NCBI GenBank assembly: GCA_002105175.1
Contig: MCGE01000017.1
Coordinates: 620,001-684,000 of the forward strand
Origin: Absidia repens
Lineage: Eukaryota > Mucoromycota > Mucoromycetes > Mucorales > Cunninghamellaceae
Length of the DNA: 64,000 nucleotides
Direction of reading: 5' to 3'
Made by a program: the position numbers and the translations under genes. Every line of letters starts with the position of its first letter. Positions within the stretch are counted from its first letter, which is position 1. Under the pieces are notes generated by a model. That model was given only the letters and a program-made list of their open reading frames with translations, did not search any database and had not been told where the DNA came from. This document shows positions 24,619 to 37,273 of the stretch, piece by piece.

Positions 24619-26282
24619 TCATACTGGTGTAGAATGCATATCAGTGGAGGACCTATTTTGTTTTAAAATGGCTTGTTGCAAGTCGGTTGATACAGTGTAT
24701 CCAGTATATTCAATGTCGGAATCGTCAAGTAGTGTGTTTTGGGTGGTGCTGATGGAGGTGACTGGGCGTTGTTTTCCAAAAAGGCTCCAGTGCACTAGAT
24801 TACAAAATCGAGTTAGCCTTCAGTGTGTTTTTTATTTTGTATCTCGTATTGTTTGGTTTTTTGTTTTTTATGCTTACCAAAAGACTTCAACCCTCTTCCG
24901 AAATTTATTTCACATTTGATGGCAAAGGCAAGTGTAAAGATAGTCATCAGAATGGCTGTTGACGCTGTTATATACGAATATATAAATTAATAGTCATAAA
25001 ATATCTTTTTTTTTTTTCTTCTTACCGTAAAATAAAATGATGTACCAGGGCTCAGACATATCAGTGTGCTGAGACATCATCCACCCATTGATACCGATGA
25101 ATCCCAATTGAATAGCAAGGAATAGCCCCATTTCCCAATGATTTTCATCAGAGACCTATTTTATGATACGACATCAAATAATATTTGTAAGTGAGTTTTA
25201 TTTTTTCCTTGTAAAAGTATATATCTTACAGCTTTTCTCGCTAAAAACAAGCCAAATAAACACAACAAGGCCATCACACCAGGAATCCAGGACTGCGGAT
25301 CGCCGTCAATAATTCCGAGTACGGTATAAAAGATCATAATAAACACTTGAAAAAAGGTATCAATTCGGAGTATCAAACTAAAGCAACTAACAGTGAAGTA
25401 CATGGCTATTGGATCAAGCAATCAAAGGGAAAAGGTTAGTGCATTATCTATATAATATTTTCAACTTACATTGTACAGTGATATGTGCTCCAACTTTGCG
25501 ATACGTTTTCCATCCGTACTCCAGCGAGAGCTTGTACACAACATATGTTGTAGGTATAAATAGTAGACCAATTGCTCCAGTCAGAAGAGTTTGTAAGGTG
25601 AGATTCATCTTGAGCATTTCGTTGTTATATGAAGAGGTTGCTAGCATTTTGCTTGTCTCCAGACATCCCTATATATATAGCGCAGACATAAGACAGTTGA
25701 TGATATCAGTAAGGATAATTTCTTTGATCATGTGTCTCCGATCCACCGATTTACCGTTGCGCCAAATCCCGCCGAGAATAAATTTAACACCCCACTTGTG
25801 ATTACAGTCAAAGAGCTGCAATGAATCAACTAAATATAAAGAAGATGAGAAAAAGAAAATTGTATGATGATTTGCCAATGGTACAATATCACTGTGCCAT
25901 ACACGTCATCCAACCCGTCCCCTTGAAACAAAAAATCATTTACCGCATCAATAACAAGCCAAAGTCGCCATACTTCAAAAAGCATAAACCAGATCACTTC
26001 AATACGTACGTGTTGCATCTTCATTTGAGCCGGGTAACCAATTCCTCCATAGGACATGACGTTGACCGCGATGATAATGAGAAGGGTCATAGAAATCAGC
26101 ACTTGAAAAAGGGCGAGAAATAAAAACGTTTTGGTCCATCGGTTTAAGAAGATACGTCCACTCTACAAAACAGGGAAATAGGCGTGAGATAAATAAAGGG
26201 CTTGTAGTTAGAAACAGATAGAAGCAAAGAAAAAATATACCCATTTTATTCAACTTACTGCTTTACTTGATAATAGTTGCAT
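24619..26282 (-). CDS. Uncharacterised seven-helix membrane protein 1
   Basis: Eight exons (26259-26282, 25944-26162, 25755-25829, 25470-25668, 25230-25405, 25026-25155, 24878-24964, 24619-24794) join in phase to 361 aa. About seven hydrophobic helices follow a short N-terminus, for example LFLALFQVLISMTLLIIIAV, LLTGAIGLLFIPTTYVVY and LFLAIQLGFIGINGW. A loop motif YGWKTYRKVGAHITVQSMY sits before helix 4. As I recall, similar W-x-x-Y-K-K-I-G loops occur in uncharacterised fungal seven-helix proteins, but I cannot name the family. The C-terminal tail of ~65 residues is hydrophilic, Ser/Thr-rich and probably cytosolic. It lies 517 bp downstream of a second seven-helix gene on the same strand. 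Confidence 0.7.
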
Positions 26283-26799
26283 TTTGAGTTATTTGCGCCG
26301 GTCGATTATAAAGAGATGGCAATATGTTAAAGTAAGGATTAAAGCAAAGGGAAGGGGGAAAAAAAAAAATCAAAGAATCAAAAAAAAAAAAAAAAAAAAA
26401 AAAAAGAAAAAGAAAAAAAAATGCTGTGGGTTTAAAAAGATGTTCTTTATTTGGAGAAGCACTATTTTTAGCATTAACAAAAAGTACAAGCCCAGGGGCA
26501 TTCCATTAACAGGTGTGATTTTTTTTTTACAATATGGATGATCAGTCGCGACCATTTTTGCATAAACGATTATAAAACCTGGCCAATAAACATAAAAGTC
26601 CATTGGTGTACTATAAAACACATCAAGGAAAATATGATTCAACAAGTTTCTAAAAGTTTGTTTCTCATATGACATCTAGTAATTAAAATAAAAGGTTTAT
26701 TATGATTTGCAATAAAATAGGGTAACTAATAAAACTAATTCACATGTATAAATGCAAAGTGGGTATATGTATAAATAACGGGATATATTCACGTCTATA
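26283..26799. other. Intergenic between two membrane-protein genes
   Basis: Contains A runs at 26,362-26,420. A minus-strand frame at 26,560-26,675 reads LDVFYSTPMDFYVYWPGF, which looks protein-like but has no neighbouring exon I can join. It may be a relic. Confidence 0.4.
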
Positions 26800-27968
26800 C
26801 TAATGAGGAGTTGATGAGGCAGCAGTAGAAGGAATGTCAGAATTTCGGTTGGATAGCTGATGGCCAAATGGAGGAGGAAGCGCAACATTAAACATGCTTG
26901 TGGACTTGTTATCTTGAAATTGGCTTCGCATATTCCGGATGACCTTGGTAAAATCAGTATCGTATCCTATCAGGGCCACAAATAGGAGATTGGTAATAGG
27001 CCAAAGTGTGTTCACCAGAGGAATAAAATAGGAATTGCCGAGTTTCTATCCGAAGACGAAGGTTAACACATGCACACACGTATACACACACGCACTCAGA
27101 CATAATATATTACTTACTGATCCAATTCCCACAGCCGAAATCAGGTTGACAATAGTAAGTAATAAACATCTTGTGCAATTATAAGCGGCAATAGATATGT
27201 ATTGATGTTTGCTAGCTGTAACGAGTCCTTCCCGATTCAGTTTTCGCATATGTCGCACCAGTATAAAACATATCATACATGTTGCGTAAAAATCCACAAC
27301 TGTATCTATACTTGTATAGACAACACCAACCTAGTATTAAAAAACAAAACAAAACAAAAAATCACAAACATACAGTGAGCGTTTCTATTTGATTTCCTTG
27401 ATACATATATCCTATACTTACAACATGACTGTCCCGATAATCACATGAGCCCGTTTCAGTGTTATAGTTGATATGCACAAGCGAAATATCCACAATAGCT
27501 GCTACCAACCGAACGAGTAAAATAAAACAATGAAATATAAATATCCGTTTTTTCCAGTGAAGAGAGACCACCGAATAAATACGACCCATAAGTACCCCAT
27601 CTCCAGACATCATACTGAGATGGTAAAATACATCAGCAGATCGTCCTAGTGCCACACAACTTGCTCCATTACTAATTGTAAACAGTAAAACCCACCGCGC
27701 AAGAAATATGTCAGCTCCGTCAGTTCAAGGGATATTGTAAGTGACAAATAACTTTTACTTACGGTACGCTAAGTGCAACAAACAGACTCGTTTTGAGCGC
27801 CATGAAGAGTGCCATTGAGCATTTGAGGAATTTGATATATTTGGGTGTAGTTCCATGGTTGTAATAATATGCATTTCGAATAAAAACAGGAGCACAAACA
27901 CCAATTACAACACCGTAAAGTACATACTCTGAGACTTGATCGCTAGTGAGTCTTGTCTCCGTAGCCAT
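26800..27968 (-). CDS. Uncharacterised seven-helix membrane protein 2
   Basis: Four exons (27763-27968, 27422-27671, 27118-27330, 26800-27045) give 304 aa. Hydrophobic helices are visible at YVLYGVVIGVCAPVFI, CSMALFMALKTSLFVAL, IFHCFILLVRLVAAIVDISL, VVDFYATCMICFILV, CLLLTIVNLISAVGIG and NTLWPITNLLFVALIG, with a likely further helix around VFYHLSMMSGDGVLM. The layout is GPCR-like, but no DRY or NPxxY motif is seen. The first splice is chosen by phase; an alternative extends the second exon upstream (ADIFLARWVLLF). The C-terminal tail is hydrophilic. Function unknown. Confidence 0.7.
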
Positions 27969-28314
27969 ACATGAATTGTGTTTGTTGAGATAAAAAATAA
28001 ATTATAAAGAAGACGTGTGCGGATAATAAAAATCACACAAAAAAAAAAAAGAAACAAAAAAAGAAACCCTATCCCATAGTTTCTCTTGACTGAAACTTGG
28101 CGAACCGAGAAAATATGGATTGCAAAGAAAGATAAAAAAAAAAAAAAGAATTTGACAAGCTATTTTGAAATCCCGCCGTGTAACCTTTTTTTCATATTAA
28201 GCAGATGGACGACATAGTTCAGGAACTGGAGACCGAAAGCTGAGGTTTTCAGCCACTACTTGAGAAGAAAAAATTGATCATTGTTAAATGAAACACATAT
28301 ATTTTGACCTCGAT

Positions 28315-28364
<50 letters not shown>

Positions 28365-28651
28365 AAAAGATTGCTTTAGCAGAAATATTAACTGTGAACT
28401 ACTTTATAATAGAGGTGAGCAACTGGTACCTCATTTGTTGCTGATGGATCGTCTTTTGTATACTGCCCCAAAGATATATATGATACTTGAAATACCGGAT
28501 GATCATCACACTGCATGAAATGTCGATACTGCTAGTATTAATCTATATTTTTCATTGTTTCACTGGAAGTTATTACCCTTTATGCAGGTGCCCAATATCC
28601 AACATTTTTGATCCTCCCCCCTTCCTCCAAAAGAAAAAGTATGAACGTGCC

Positions 28652-28682
<31 letters not shown>

Positions 28683-28949
28683 GCCCCATCAAGCATGAGA
28701 CATTCACAAAAGAAGGCACATATGATAAAAATAACGCCCCTCCCTTCAAAAAAAAAAGATGTTTCATGATAATAAGATCGATAAAACTTAATTATTTTAG
28801 CAAACCAACAAATAATCAAAGAAAAGAAGACATGGATAAAAAATGAAGGGAATACAATGATAATGATGTTTATTGATAATAATAATAATAATATATAATA
28901 AAGAACCGATTCAGTTAAATAAAACAGATAAAAGAAAAAGTATAGTAAA
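27969..28949. other. Intergenic with 47-nt poly(A)
   Basis: Promoter side of the membrane-protein gene and 3' side of mdm12. It holds an A run at 28,316-28,362, a T run near 28,658-28,681 and an AATAAT patch near 28,880. No gene is seen. Confidence 0.6.
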
Positions 28950-30306
28950 CTATGGGCCGAGTTCTACACACTGATAGCTAGGAAATACCAGTTCATCATC
29001 CAACATTTTGCGCAATTGGTCTACGATGAATCGTTCAATCTTGCCAACATTCTTGAGGACTAATACAATGATAATATAAAAAATGATCAGTATGATATCT
29101 TGTACATGGAGAATTTGTTTCTATAGATGATTTACCGTGCTTTTGTTCATCGCCGACCACTGATTCAATTTGTACTTGACGTAGAAGACTAAGCGCAAAT
29201 CAAAAAAAAAAAAAAAAAAAAAAAAAAGGTCTTGAGTTTCACTTTCTTTTCCATTAAAAAAGTCTCTTAATTTACCTTTCCAAACCAACGGCACTTTTCC
29301 CTCGTAATGATACAACTTCTTCATCATCGGCTTCCAACATCGACACACACACCCGGTTCATGCTTTGAATATAGGCCACTAGAGCTGTCGCTTCAAATTC
29401 CACGCTACGGACACGGAGTTGAATAGGTAGAGACATAAAGATCATACTAGGATAATTCATCCGCAGTTCTGTCAAGACCGTCATACTCATGTCCCCTTTG
29501 TAAGATACTAAAAGATGCGCTTGAAAATCCATTTGCGTTGCAGAAATATCCTGTAATGGGACGGAATGTGGTACGGACGTGGTTTGTGATGCTGGTGGTG
29601 GTGGCAGTGGTGAGGAGGGATTCGATAATGGTGACGAGGTTGTCGCTTCAGGGTTGAGTAGTCGATTTTGATCATCGATCCATGCTTGTCTATTGTCAAT
29701 AAAAGGAGACGCAAATCGTTGGTCAAAGTACGAGCTATTGGTTGGTGAAGTTGGACTAGGGGAAAAATAACTACCGCTTCGAGATGGCATCGGTCTGGTG
29801 TTGTTGAAAGGATGCTGAGGTGCCACCAACGGTGATCTATGGAATGAATGAAGCAGCTGAATTCGTTGCTGCTGCTGCTGTTGTTGCTGTTGCTGTTGAT
29901 GAGCTCCAGATAAAGAAGACGGTGGTTCTGAATACTGGTGTTTGTTGGAGTTTTCCAAAGAATCAAGGAGCGGATCTCCAGTGTTAGTGGGCGAAGATGA
30001 CAAGTGTTGATGGGTCACAGAAGGATTCGTGGAGTTTTTGTTGTCACTAGTACTATTGACCGTTTTGCTAGGTGAATCAGTGTCCAAATCATCTTCTGTT
30101 TCTTCAGGTTCATAAAACTCAGGAAACGGATCGGTGATGTCAACTATTTCAATCGTGGGAGGTGTTGTCCCCCAGTCAAACGAAGTAACGTGTATATCCC
30201 CTATAAATGCTGGTTTATTAATCGCTTGAAAATGACGGTTGAGGAATTGTTGTACATAACCCGCCAATTCATCGTCCAATTTGCTCCAATCAATGTCAAA
30301 GGACAT
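28950..30306 (-). CDS. MDM12: Mdm12, ERMES subunit with a disordered insertion
   Basis: SMP-domain lipid-transfer subunit of the ER-mitochondria encounter structure. Exons 29276-30306, 29136-29188 and 28950-29059 give 397 aa. The N-terminus MSFDIDWSKLDDELAGYV and the block HVTSFDWGTTPPTIEIVDI are diagnostic. The second part of the SMP fold begins near residue 251 (MDFQAHLLVSYKGDMSM) and the protein ends ERFIVDQLRKMLDDELVFPSY. Residues ~70-250 are a low-complexity insertion with a polyQ run and many Ser/Pro, placed where Mdm12 orthologues commonly vary in length. The start is fixed by the conserved MSFDIDW; the longer upstream frame is not family-like. Confidence 0.95.
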
Positions 30307-31089
30307 GAAATGGAATATATTGCTGAAGAGAAAGAGAGTGTTAATAAATCTTTTTGTTTTTTTTTGGATGAGGGGAAATCCTGGCCATCGTCGGCGTTTT
30401 AAATCATTGGTAACCAGTGCCATTTTTTCATGCCTTTGAAAATCTTGACCAGCTTCACCATTTGACAACATGGAATCTGGATTTTCCTATTTTTAGTTAT
30501 ATGGTAATTATAGGAGAGCTGATTGCCATCATGATGATTGAGTTGACGTTGTCTGTACAATACACAAAAAAAAATATTCCCTTTGAGTCCCTTCCCCTGA
30601 ATCTGTAAGTAAACAGATTTAATTACTCCTTGGTATTCTTTCCTTTACTAATATGTATACATGTAGACGTATGTAAAAGAATATCGTCACAACATAATTA
30701 TTATTATTATTGAGAGTCTGAGAAATACAAAATAAAACATATTACCATGCGGTTGGTTGGCTTATATGCTTTTTACTCATGAAATGAGGAGTTGTCATAA
30801 TTTTAGTGAACGAAAAAATTATTATCATGATCATGCACATCATTTGTGGTGAAATGCATCCAATTGTATGCTGATTGTTTTTCCTTCAAATGAACGTCAG
30901 TAATGCACGTTTTGGGCCATAAACTGGTTTCTTTGGGGAAAATAATAATGTCAATAGTGGCGGAAGTTAAATTTTTCTAGGTTTGACGATAAATTTGATA
31001 AATCTACTCCTTTTTATTTCATTGCCTTTCTTTCTCTTTTCTATTTTTTTTTTATTTTTTATTTTTTTTCATTATTGATCAAAATTAGT
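30307..31089. promoter_or_regulatory. Divergent intergenic region, mdm12 / coiled-coil gene
   Basis: 783 bp between start codons on opposite strands. A T-rich stretch (31,030-31,072) precedes the plus-strand start. No gene is seen. Confidence 0.5.
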
Positions 31090-32652
31090 ATGAGTAGCGT
31101 CCAAGCTGTTATTGCTGCTTTAAATCAACAGAATAATCAAAACGATCCACGACAACCTTCAAATCGACAGTCCAAGTCTAACCATGATGTTGCATCCATT
31201 AGAGATCGATTTGGAGCCTCGCCTAACGCCACCACAGAATTCAAAATACATCGATCAAGTCATATGGAAAAAAGGGGAACTACTACCGCCACTGTAAATA
31301 GACCAGCATCATCATTGGTACCCTTGCGACATGATTCACTTATGGACTCCACGACCCGAACGAAAATCAATCACCAACAAGCAACTAAGCAACAGTTAGT
31401 AGAAAGGTTGGAGAGGATGAATATGGAAATCAATCAGTTGAAGCAACAACTATATGATAATGCGATCGACACCCCTAACACACGAACATGTGAATTACCA
31501 GAAACGGAAATGCCCACTTTGCCACCTGCATGCTTCATTTGGTTTGACGTAGATGACGACAGCATGGACAACAACAGCAACATTGAAGGTGACAATCTGT
31601 CATCATCCGAAATAGACTACGACGACGTAATTGCTGACTACAACCGACATATATTTACTCAGGGACAACAGCAACAAAACATTAACACTCTTCAAAGGCA
31701 ACTGGCAGCATGCGAAATTGGAACTCAATGGATGATGAATAAATATTTGGGGGAATTGGAATTGGAACGACTTCATACTCGATCATTGGACACCATTGTA
31801 CAAAATCAAGAAGATTTAATCAACATTATGGAAAGTAAACCCATCGAACCAGTAGACACGGCGCATCAAGAGCAGCAAACCTTTTTATTACACTCACAAT
31901 TGGAATTACAGCGTATGGAATTGGACGATAAACAGGAAATGATAAATTTGATGGCAGATGAACGGGATATTCTGGTGAATAAAATCAAACGACTCTCACA
32001 GCAATTACATCAGCAACAATATTATATCAATCAAACTCCTCAACATTGTGCTGTGGAATCAATGGAAAAGCGATCTAAAAACCATCCCAGGTCACCTTCC
32101 TCGTCTTCCACATGTTCCACTTCATCCTACAACACAACGGTTTCATCAACATCCACGTCATGTTTGGACTGGGTTAATATCAACGGTATACAACAGCACA
32201 ATCAATCCACTTACTTGTTATCATCATTCTCCAAACATCCTACTGCTGCTGGAAATTTATACTCACCACCTCAAACTCCTCCACCAAGAGAAAAACTGCC
32301 TCCACTTCCAACATCATCTTCCTCATCATCAGTTACAACAACACCCAATTTATCTCCGCGATCGACACTGGTCTCTGCCACTCCTTCTCTTTCTTCAAGT
32401 TTGGCAACATTGGAATCATCGTCATCATTATCATCGTCAACGACATCTGATTATCAAGGCTCTTTATCACATCAAAGCTCAATGCCAGATATTCGCTCTT
32501 ATCATGACCAACAATACCATCGACGTACTACATATCATCATCGACGTGACTCGGGTGATCCAGCGTTGGGTTCTCCGGTCGGCAGACATGAAAAAGGCGC
32601 TATACGACAAAAATCATTTTGGAAAGGCTGGCGACAACGATTATCAAGTTAA
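31090..32652 (+). CDS. Coiled-coil, Ser/Gln-rich protein of unknown function
   Basis: Single exon, 520 aa, start MSSVQAVIAALNQQNN. Heptad-type helices are seen at about residues 97-120 (QQLVERLERMNMEINQLKQQ), 190-235 and 265-320 (SQLELQRMELDDKQEMINL, RDILVNKIKRLSQQL). Between them is an acidic patch (CFIWFDVDDDSMD). The C-terminal 200 residues are Ser/Thr/Pro-rich with PPQTPPPREKLPPLP, which could bind SH3 or WW domains. The end is basic and aromatic (SFWKGWRQRL), possibly membrane-contacting. I do not recognise the family. A cytoskeletal or polarity scaffold is only a guess from composition. Confidence 0.75.
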   Translation: MSSVQAVIAALNQQNNQNDPRQPSNRQSKSNHDVASIRDRFGASPNATTEFKIHRSSHMEKRGTTTATVNRPASSLVPLRHDSLMDSTTRTKINHQQATKQQLVERLERMNMEINQLKQQLYDNAIDTPNTRTCELPETEMPTLPPACFIWFDVDDDSMDNNSNIEGDNLSSSEIDYDDVIADYNRHIFTQGQQQQNINTLQRQLAACEIGTQWMMNKYLGELELERLHTRSLDTIVQNQEDLINIMESKPIEPVDTAHQEQQTFLLHSQLELQRMELDDKQEMINLMADERDILVNKIKRLSQQLHQQQYYINQTPQHCAVESMEKRSKNHPRSPSSSSTCSTSSYNTTVSSTSTSCLDWVNINGIQQHNQSTYLLSSFSKHPTAAGNLYSPPQTPPPREKLPPLPTSSSSSSVTTTPNLSPRSTLVSATPSLSSSLATLESSSSLSSSTTSDYQGSLSHQSSMPDIRSYHDQQYHRRTTYHHRRDSGDPALGSPVGRHEKGAIRQKSFWKGWRQRLSS

Positions 32653-33153
32653 TAATACCATGCTGGATCATGTAGTTTTTTATTTAGCTCCCACCTTCCT
32701 CTTCTCTCCCTTTTTCTCATTACTATTTAGTTTAGTTAGTATTTAGTTTTATTTTTAGTGTCATCAAAATTTTTTATCTCTTTGTATATATTTGTTAATA
32801 AAGCATCTTGTGTCTCTTTTTTCCTTATTTTAAATGTGTATTGTCTGGTCTGTATTGACTTTTATTTTATTTTTTAATTTGATATCAATACAAGATCACT
32901 GTGCCCTGAATTCAAGTCAGATGGCTTTAATATCGGTAACCTTAAGGTGTGGCAATACCCCCCCCTCCATTCAATCCCCGCAGGCGCTGGCGCTACTTCC
33001 ACAAAAAAAAAAAAAAAAAATCGTATCAAGGGGACGCGCAATATCTCTTTTCTTTCTCTTCCAGCTTCATTTTACTTTTTGGCTCAAAAACAGTATATTT
33101 GTAACGATTGAATCAGCTTAGCATTTCCATTTACACACACAACACATTCAACC
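32653..33153. other. Intergenic upstream of rpn1
   Basis: 3' flank of the coiled-coil gene (TTAATAAAGCATC near 32,796) and the promoter of rpn1. Small C and A runs, no gene. Confidence 0.55.
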
Positions 33154-36100
33154 ATGTCAGAACAAACAAAGGATAAATCAGCCGACAATATCGAAAAGAA
33201 ACCGACTGATGACAAAACAAAGGACAAGAAGGATCAAGAAGAGGAACTGGTAACGATTAAAAAAAGAAACTCAACCATGTCTCCATCGCGATCCTATGTC
33301 TAACCCATTTATTATATACATATCTAGTCAGAAGAGGATCAACAACTGAAAAGCGAACTCGAACTATTAGTGGAAAGAATCCAAGTAAGCAATACAAAAA
33401 CCAACAGCTGAGCGTATCTCCAAGATCACTAACCCAAGCTTATTCACTGGTATTTCTACCACTTTTTATCAATAGGGAACACAAAGCGACCTTCATCGTC
33501 CTGCTTTGGAACAATTGCGTACCTCGATCCGCACCTCAACAAGCTCTATGACTTCGGTGCCCAAACCTCTCAAATTTCTCAGTCCCCACTACGCTGCTCT
33601 TAAAGAAGTATACGAAACATGGTCCTCCTCTGAAAACAAGGTAAATAGGTATACTTTTATCAATACTTGAACGATGACACTTATTTCCTACTTACCTTCT
33701 TTTTATTATTAGAACCTTTTCTCTGATATCCTGTCAGTACTGTCAATGACGTATGCTGAAGAAGGTGAAAGAGCTTGCTTGAAGTATCGCTTACATGGCA
33801 CGGCCGAAGAAGATTTTGGATCCTGGGGACACGAATATGTACGTCATTTGGCGGGTGAAATCAGTCAAGAATACGAAAGTAGAAACGCAACAGAACAATC
33901 CACCGACGATATTTTGGATTTGGCATTGAACATTGTACCCTTCTTCTTGAAGCACAACGGTGAAGCGGATGCTGTGGATTTATTACTTGAACTGGAAGCC
34001 ATTAGTCAGCTCCCTCGATTTGTTGACAAGAATACTTATGAACGTGTCTGCTTGTATATGGTCGGGTAAGCATAGAGTATATATACATATATTACCCGCC
34101 ACCATTTTGTTATTGTGCGTGTGCTTATATATATATATATATATATCTCATTTCCTTTCTGTTTCCCAATAGATGTGTCAACCTACTTGCCCCTCCTGAT
34201 GACATCTCATTCATTCGAACTGTGCGCACTATCTATCGTCAACAAGAAAAATATGCTTTGGCTTTGAACTTGTCTATTCGTATGGGTGATATGGATTCTA
34301 TTAAGGAAGATTTTGAATCCTCTCCTGATCCGTAAGTCTCTATAACGTGTAAATAATTTCTTAACTTACTCATTGCTATTCTCACACGTATCTGGTTTTT
34401 CTATATACATATAGTCTTCTCAAGAAACAGATGGCATTCCAATTGGCTCGTCAACAAATCCAAATCGAAACCGATGATGTGGAACTGAGTGAATGCTTGA
34501 ACAATACTCATTTATCCCGATATTTTATCTCTCTTGCCCGTGAACTCGATGTCTTGGAACCAAAGGTACCTGAAGATATTTACAAAAGTCATCTTGAAAA
34601 CCATCGTAAGTAAATAAATAAGAATAAAATAAAGCAGAGGAAAAGAGGATGATTGGTCAACTAGTTTATTATATCATTTAGGTACATCCTTCAGCACAAA
34701 TGTCGATTCTGCTCGCAACAATCTTGCTTCTACCTTTGTCAATGCGTTTGTGAATGCTGCTTTTGGAAAGGACAAGTTGATGATTACGGATGACGACGAC
34801 CAAAACTCGTCCTCTTGGATTTACAAGACTAAAGATCATGGAATGACTAGTGCTACTGCTTCCTTGGGGATGATTTCTCTTTGGGATATTGAAGTGGGTC
34901 TCACGCTAATTGACAAATACATGTATTCCAATGATGACAATATCAAGGTAAGTAATAAAAAAAAAAGGGGGGGAGTGTGAAATTTGAAGGAAAAAGGGTT
35001 GACTGGTATATATAAAACTTGATATATCTAACCTTAATGTCAAATATCGTTGTTTTAGGCTGGTGCCCTTTTGGCTATTGGTATTTTGAATGCCGGTGTA
35101 AGGGAAGAATCAGATCCAGCTTTTGCTTTGTTATCTGAAGCTATTGAGGGTGGCAACGCCCATGTCCGTCATGCTGCTATATTTGGGTAAAGAATACATA
35201 TACATTGAATGAATGGTCATGGAATTATATTCATTTTTATTTCATCGATTTCGATCATAGTCTCGGTCTTGCTTATGCTGGGTCTGCCCGCGAAGAGGTT
35301 GCAGAACTGTTATTACCTATTGTCAATGATACTGGTCTCTCAATGGAATTGTCATCGGTAGCTGCTTTAGCTCTTGGTATGGTGTTTGTTGGAACATGTC
35401 ATGGTGATATTACTAGCACCATATTACAGACAATGATGGAACGTGAAGACAAATATCTCAAAGAAACGTGGTCCCGATTCATGGCCCTTGGTCTTGGTCT
35501 TTTATTCCTTGGCAAACAAGATGCTTCCGATGCTACGCTGGAAACACTCAAGGCCATTGAACACCCTCTTGGCAAACAAGCTGAAGTCTTGGTGGAAATC
35601 CTCTCTTATGCTGGTACTGGAAATGTCCTCAAGGTGCAAAAAATGTTACATATCTGCAATGATCATTTGGACAAGGAAAAAGAAGACGACACACATCAGG
35701 CTTTTGCTACCATTGGCGTTGCTCTAATTTCTATGGGTGAAGATGTTGGGACCGAAATGTCTATGCGTACTTTCAATCATCTGGTAAAAAAACAACATAA
35801 ACAAAAACAAACACTAATGCAATATGATGACGGTGTTAATAAACTCGTTGTTTTTTTTTTAGATGCATTATGGGGAACCCACCATCCGCAAGGCTGTTCC
35901 TTTGGCCCTTGGTTTATTGTGTGCCTCGAATCCTACTGTTACAATTTTGGATACTCTCAGCAAATACTCTCACGACAACGATACCGAAGTAGCCGTCAGT
36001 GCAATCTTTGCTATGGGCCTGGTTGGTGCAGGCACGAACAATGCTCGACTTGCACAAATGCTTCGTCAATTAGCTAGCTATTATCACAAAGAACCCTCTA

Positions 36101-36745
36101 GTCTTTTTATGGTGCGCATTGCTCAAGGTTTACTGCATATGGCCAAGGGCACTATGACCTTAAATCCATTCCATACTGACCGACAAATTATGTCTCCTGT
36201 GGCATTGGCTGGCTTGATGACAAGCATTATTACATTTACTGATCATAAACCATGTAAGTTAACACCCCTCCCCCACAAAATGATTTGACTGATGATTGCC
36301 CAATTCAAATAACTGATAATATCCTTTTCTTTATTTCACTAGTTATCTTTGGTAAGTGGCATTACCTCTTATACTCCTTGGTAACGGCGATGTACCCTCG
36401 CTTCTTGATCACATTCGACGGCGAACTCGGTAATTCGCCAGTAACTGTACGTGTGGGACAAGCTGTGGACGTTGTTGGACAAGCGGGTCGACCAAAGACA
36501 ATTACTGGATTCCAAACACACTCTACACCTGTGCTACTGGCTCACTCTGAGCGTGCTGAACTGGCAACTGAAGAATGTAAGTATATATGTATATGCATAT
36601 ATAACACAAGGATATGTCATGATTATCTGTCGACTAATCACATCTTCCCCCTTATTTCTCATTAGTCATATCTCTGGCACCTGTTCTGGAAGGTATTGTT
36701 ATATTGAAAAAGAACGCTGATTATATGGAAGAAGATACAGAATAG
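33154..36745 (+). CDS. RPN1: 26S proteasome regulatory subunit Rpn1
   Basis: Non-ATPase base subunit of the 19S particle and docking site for ubiquitin, UBL shuttle proteins and Ubp6. Twelve exons (33154-33249, 33328-33384, 33476-33640, 33713-34065, 34173-34331, 34415-34605, 34682-34947, 35059-35186, 35261-35783, 35863-36253, 36343-36576, 36666-36745) give 880 aa, near the usual length. Diagnostic blocks are [40 protein letters not shown], the proteasome/cyclosome repeats ([57 protein letters not shown]) and the C-terminal [11 protein letters not shown]. The N-terminal 40 residues are Lys/Asp/Glu-rich. Confidence 0.97.
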
Positions 36746-37273
36746 TGGTTAGCGGTGGTTAGTTATTAGCATTATAGTGTTTTGAAATAAAAAATATAAT
36801 AAAAAATTGAATGTTTTATAATTTATATTTATGCATTAGATGTTGTATTTGGTTGGAGAGGTCCCTTACGATGGTCGGGGATGAAAATATTGTGACTGAA
36901 ATTTACTTTTTTTTCCCTTCATCTTTGCGGATGCCGCATATTTTTTTTTTTTTAATTCTGTCGTTTTCTTTTTTTTTTTATATATATATTTTTTTTTTAC
37001 TTTATTTTTGCTGACTGTTTATGTCAGTGGTCAGATCCCTCCACTTCTTTACTCATACATATTATTCTTTTTTATTCCTCTTGTACATGACTCCTTCTTT
37101 TATCATTTGACTTCCCTCACTTCTTCAACCTTATTTGATCTACACCCCTTGAATTGACTTTTCCTTTATTTTGTACTTACATATTCACGGGAACCTATTC
37201 AAGGTTATATATTTTTTATCCATATTGTCTCAAATTTTTCTGGGGCCACACTGTCACCACAAAAACAATCGAC
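36746..37273. other. Intergenic, T-rich
   Basis: 3' end of rpn1 (AATAAAAAATATAATAAAAA near 36,787) and T-rich promoter DNA of the next gene. Nothing else is seen. Confidence 0.55.

Noticed and set aside
26370..26675. Minus-strand frame containing LDVFYSTPMDFYVYWPGF as an N-terminal exon of the adjacent membrane protein
   Set aside because: No donor joins it in phase to the MQLLSSKA exon or later exons, and an A run interrupts the frame. Kept only as a possible relic.
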